A DNA stretch of 64,000 bases from positions 868,001 to 932,000 of the forward strand of contig CAVRUN010000001.1 of NCBI GenBank assembly GCA_963724435.1. The letters are read 5' to 3'. Position 1 is the first letter of the stretch; every line of letters begins with the position of its first letter. This document shows positions 62,669 through 64,000 of the stretch, piece by piece. The stretch comes from AP-15 sp963724435 (GTDB taxonomy: Bacteria > Pseudomonadota > Alphaproteobacteria > ATCC43930 > CGMCC-115725). The position numbers and the translations under genes are program-made. The notes beneath the pieces are model-generated. The model was given only the letters and a program-made list of their open reading frames with translations. It searched no databases and was not told where the DNA came from.

Positions 62669-63400
62669 CTAGTTTCGATCGAGTGCAATCGAATAGCCGG
62701 CGGCCTGGGCGTCGCGATGGAACATCTCGACAGTTTCAAGCGAATACTGGTCGAGGTCCTTGTCGACCAAGCTGAGCTTCGCCAACAAATCGTGGGTTAC
62801 CGTGATTATATGGCACCCAACCTGATCCGCTTGGAAAATATTGAGCAATTCCCGTGGACTGGCCCAGATCAGCTGAGCGAGTGGGCGCTCGGCGAGAATC
62901 TTCACCGCCTCGCGCATCAACGGCACGGGATCGATGCCAGTATCGGCAACCCGCCCCGCGAACACAGATACGATCGCCGGGGTGTCTATGGCGAGGCAGG
63001 CGGTGATTCGCCGGACTTGCGACAAGGTCATCACTGCGGTGACGTTGACCATGACGCCGGCCGACGACAAGCTTTCGATAACGCGTCCGGTGAACTCACG
63101 TTGTGTGTTCATCACCGGGACCTTCACGTTCGCGTTCTTGCCCCATGAAGCGATGATTTCGGCCTGCCGTATCATGTCGAGCGTCTCGTCGGCGAAGACT
63201 TCAAAAGAGATTGGACGGTCCGGCACCGCGACCAGCAGACGACGGGCAAATCCCTCGTAATCGGTGATCCCAGCCTTGCGCATCAGACTCGGGTTAGTCG
63301 TGAAACCTTTGATCAGCGGATTTTTATACATGGCGAGGATGCCATCGAAATCCGCCCCGTCAGCGAAGATCTTTACGCCCAGCCGGTCTAGCCGCTCCAT
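62669..63400 (-). CDS. Transaldolase-family enzyme
   Basis: 243 residues from the ATG at 63400. Short transaldolase/fructose-6-phosphate-aldolase pattern: 'IKGFTTNPSLMRKAGI', Schiff-base lysine in 'NVKVPVMNTQ', 'GVMVNVTAVMTLSQV' and 'VSVFAGRVADTG'. It could make sedoheptulose-7-phosphate or another ketose phosphate, the precursor of bacterial heptoses. A dedicated copy in this locus is unusual and supports a pathway from central sugars into an activated heptose. Confidence 0.85.
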   Translation of the reverse strand: MERLDRLGVKIFADGADFDGILAMYKNPLIKGFTTNPSLMRKAGITDYEGFARRLLVAVPDRPISFEVFADETLDMIRQAEIIASWGKNANVKVPVMNTQREFTGRVIESLSSAGVMVNVTAVMTLSQVRRITACLAIDTPAIVSVFAGRVADTGIDPVPLMREAVKILAERPLAQLIWASPRELLNIFQADQVGCHIITVTHDLLAKLSLVDKDLDQYSLETVEMFHRDAQAAGYSIALDRN

Positions 63401-63475
63401 GTTTAAACCCCCACACCCCCGTAAAGGCGATCTATAAGCCAGTCCAACCCGCCGCGGCAACTTACTTTGCGCCGA

Positions 63476-64000
63476 CTATCGGGCCCCATTACCGCAGCAC
63501 GATCGGAAGCGCCTCGGCGAGTGACGAGACAAGAAAATCCGCGCGCCTGGGATCTTCGCCGTGAAATCGCGATTGATAAAGATGGTCTGGCAGCTGAGTC
63601 CCCGGCCGGCTTCGATATCGCTCGCGCGGTCGCCGATCATAAAGCTTTTGGCGCAATCGATTCCCAGCTGCTCGGCCGCGCGACGTAGCATGCCCGATTT
63701 CGGCTTGCGGCAGTCGCCGCCCTCGTCCTGCCGATGATAGCAGGCTTCGATTGTATCAGGCGGCAGCGCCGCGGCAAGCCGGCGATGCATCTCTTCGACA
63801 ACGCCGAGTTCGATGCGCCCGTGACCGACATCGGGCTGATTGGTGACGACGACCAGGCGAAACCCGGCCTTCTTCATCTGGCGCATCGCGTCGGCGGCAT
63901 TGTCATACAGCGCGAAGCCCGCCAGCCGCCGCGGCGCGAAAGACCGCCCGTCGCGAAATTCGGGTAGTGTTAAGACGCCATCGCGATCAAGAAAGACCGC
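63476..64000 (-). CDS. GmhB-like heptose bisphosphate phosphatase (5' end outside window), probable frameshift near its end
   Basis: HAD-family phosphatase: motif I 'AVFLDRDGVLT' at the window edge, 'VVVTNQPDVGHG', 'CYHRQDEGGDCRKPKSGML' (zinc-loop region) and 'SFMIGDRASDIEAGRG'. GmhB removes the 7-phosphate in ADP-heptose synthesis. After 'INRDFTAKIPGAR' the frame runs to an unexpected 'SRHSPRRFRSCC', while the next frame reads 'ADFLVSSLAEALPIVLR', a normal-looking end with stop TAA at 63489-63491. One missing base near 63540 would explain this. The beginning of the gene lies beyond 64000. Confidence 0.82.
   Translation of the reverse strand, partial: AVFLDRDGVLTLPEFRDGRSFAPRRLAGFALYDNAADAMRQMKKAGFRLVVVTNQPDVGHGRIELGVVEEMHRRLAAALPPDTIEACYHRQDEGGDCRKPKSGMLRRAAEQLGIDCAKSFMIGDRASDIEAGRGLSCQTIFINRDFTAKIPGARIFLSRHSPRRFRSCCGNGAR

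Overview
The window is a G+C-rich, gene-dense stretch of an alphaproteobacterial chromosome. The evidence is a CpaC-to-TadC pilus operon, a trpD-trpC-moaC-moeA-lexA block, a lexA promoter with the alphaproteobacterial GAAC-N7-GAAC operator, an LdtR-type MarR regulator, a two-domain Dcd, and a serS/pcm/nlpD/yajC/secDF/Mth938 neighbourhood. I cannot place the genus. I saw no rRNA, tRNA or CRISPR array.

Layout. 1-7.3 kb: Tad/Flp pilus genes (cpaC, cpaD, cpaE, cpaF, tadB, tadC), then an inverted TPR lipoprotein of TadD type. 7.4-16.4 kb: alaS and a group of surface-glycan genes (GT2 glycosyltransferase, two methyltransferases of which one is frameshifted, and two large polytopic membrane proteins). 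16.4-20.6 kb: a DUF442 phosphatase-like protein, a MarR/LdtR regulator and three valine-catabolism genes. 20.7-26.6 kb: dcd on the minus strand, then trpD, a fused trpC-moaC, moeA and lexA. 26.6-31.2 kb: an NDUFAF6-like protein whose start collides with that of sodB, then an insertion hot spot (frameshifted small gene, long inverted repeat, IS110-family element), then two small secreted proteins. 31.3-39.3 kb: Mth938/NDUFAF3-like gene, secF, secD, a small W-rich secreted protein, yajC, a DUF815 ATPase, an nlpD-like gene, a pcm gene broken by an amber codon, and serS. 39.5-49.9 kb: housekeeping and metabolic genes (acyl-CoA ligase, gltX, gltA, LigB-like dioxygenase, GNAT, M16 peptidase, thrC), remnants of a class III CoA-transferase, and two small conserved or hypothetical genes. 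50.5-52 kb: a secreted beta-propeller-like protein with a terminator.

52.2-64 kb is a surface-sugar locus: SASA esterase, hexapeptide acetyltransferase, AAC(3)-like acetyltransferase, NUDIX hydrolase, radical SAM enzyme, an unrecognised protein, a Gfo/Idh oxidoreductase, a nucleotidyltransferase-PfkB fusion with the reverse domain order of HldE, two sugar epimerase/dehydratases, a transaldolase and a GmhB-like phosphatase at the window edge. Transaldolase (sedoheptulose-7-phosphate), kinase, bisphosphate phosphatase and nucleotidyltransferase together suggest a dedicated route to a nucleotide-activated heptose or related higher sugar.

Three genes carry single-base frameshifts and one carries a lone nonsense codon. 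They are either young pseudogenes or sequence/assembly errors; the sequence alone cannot decide.
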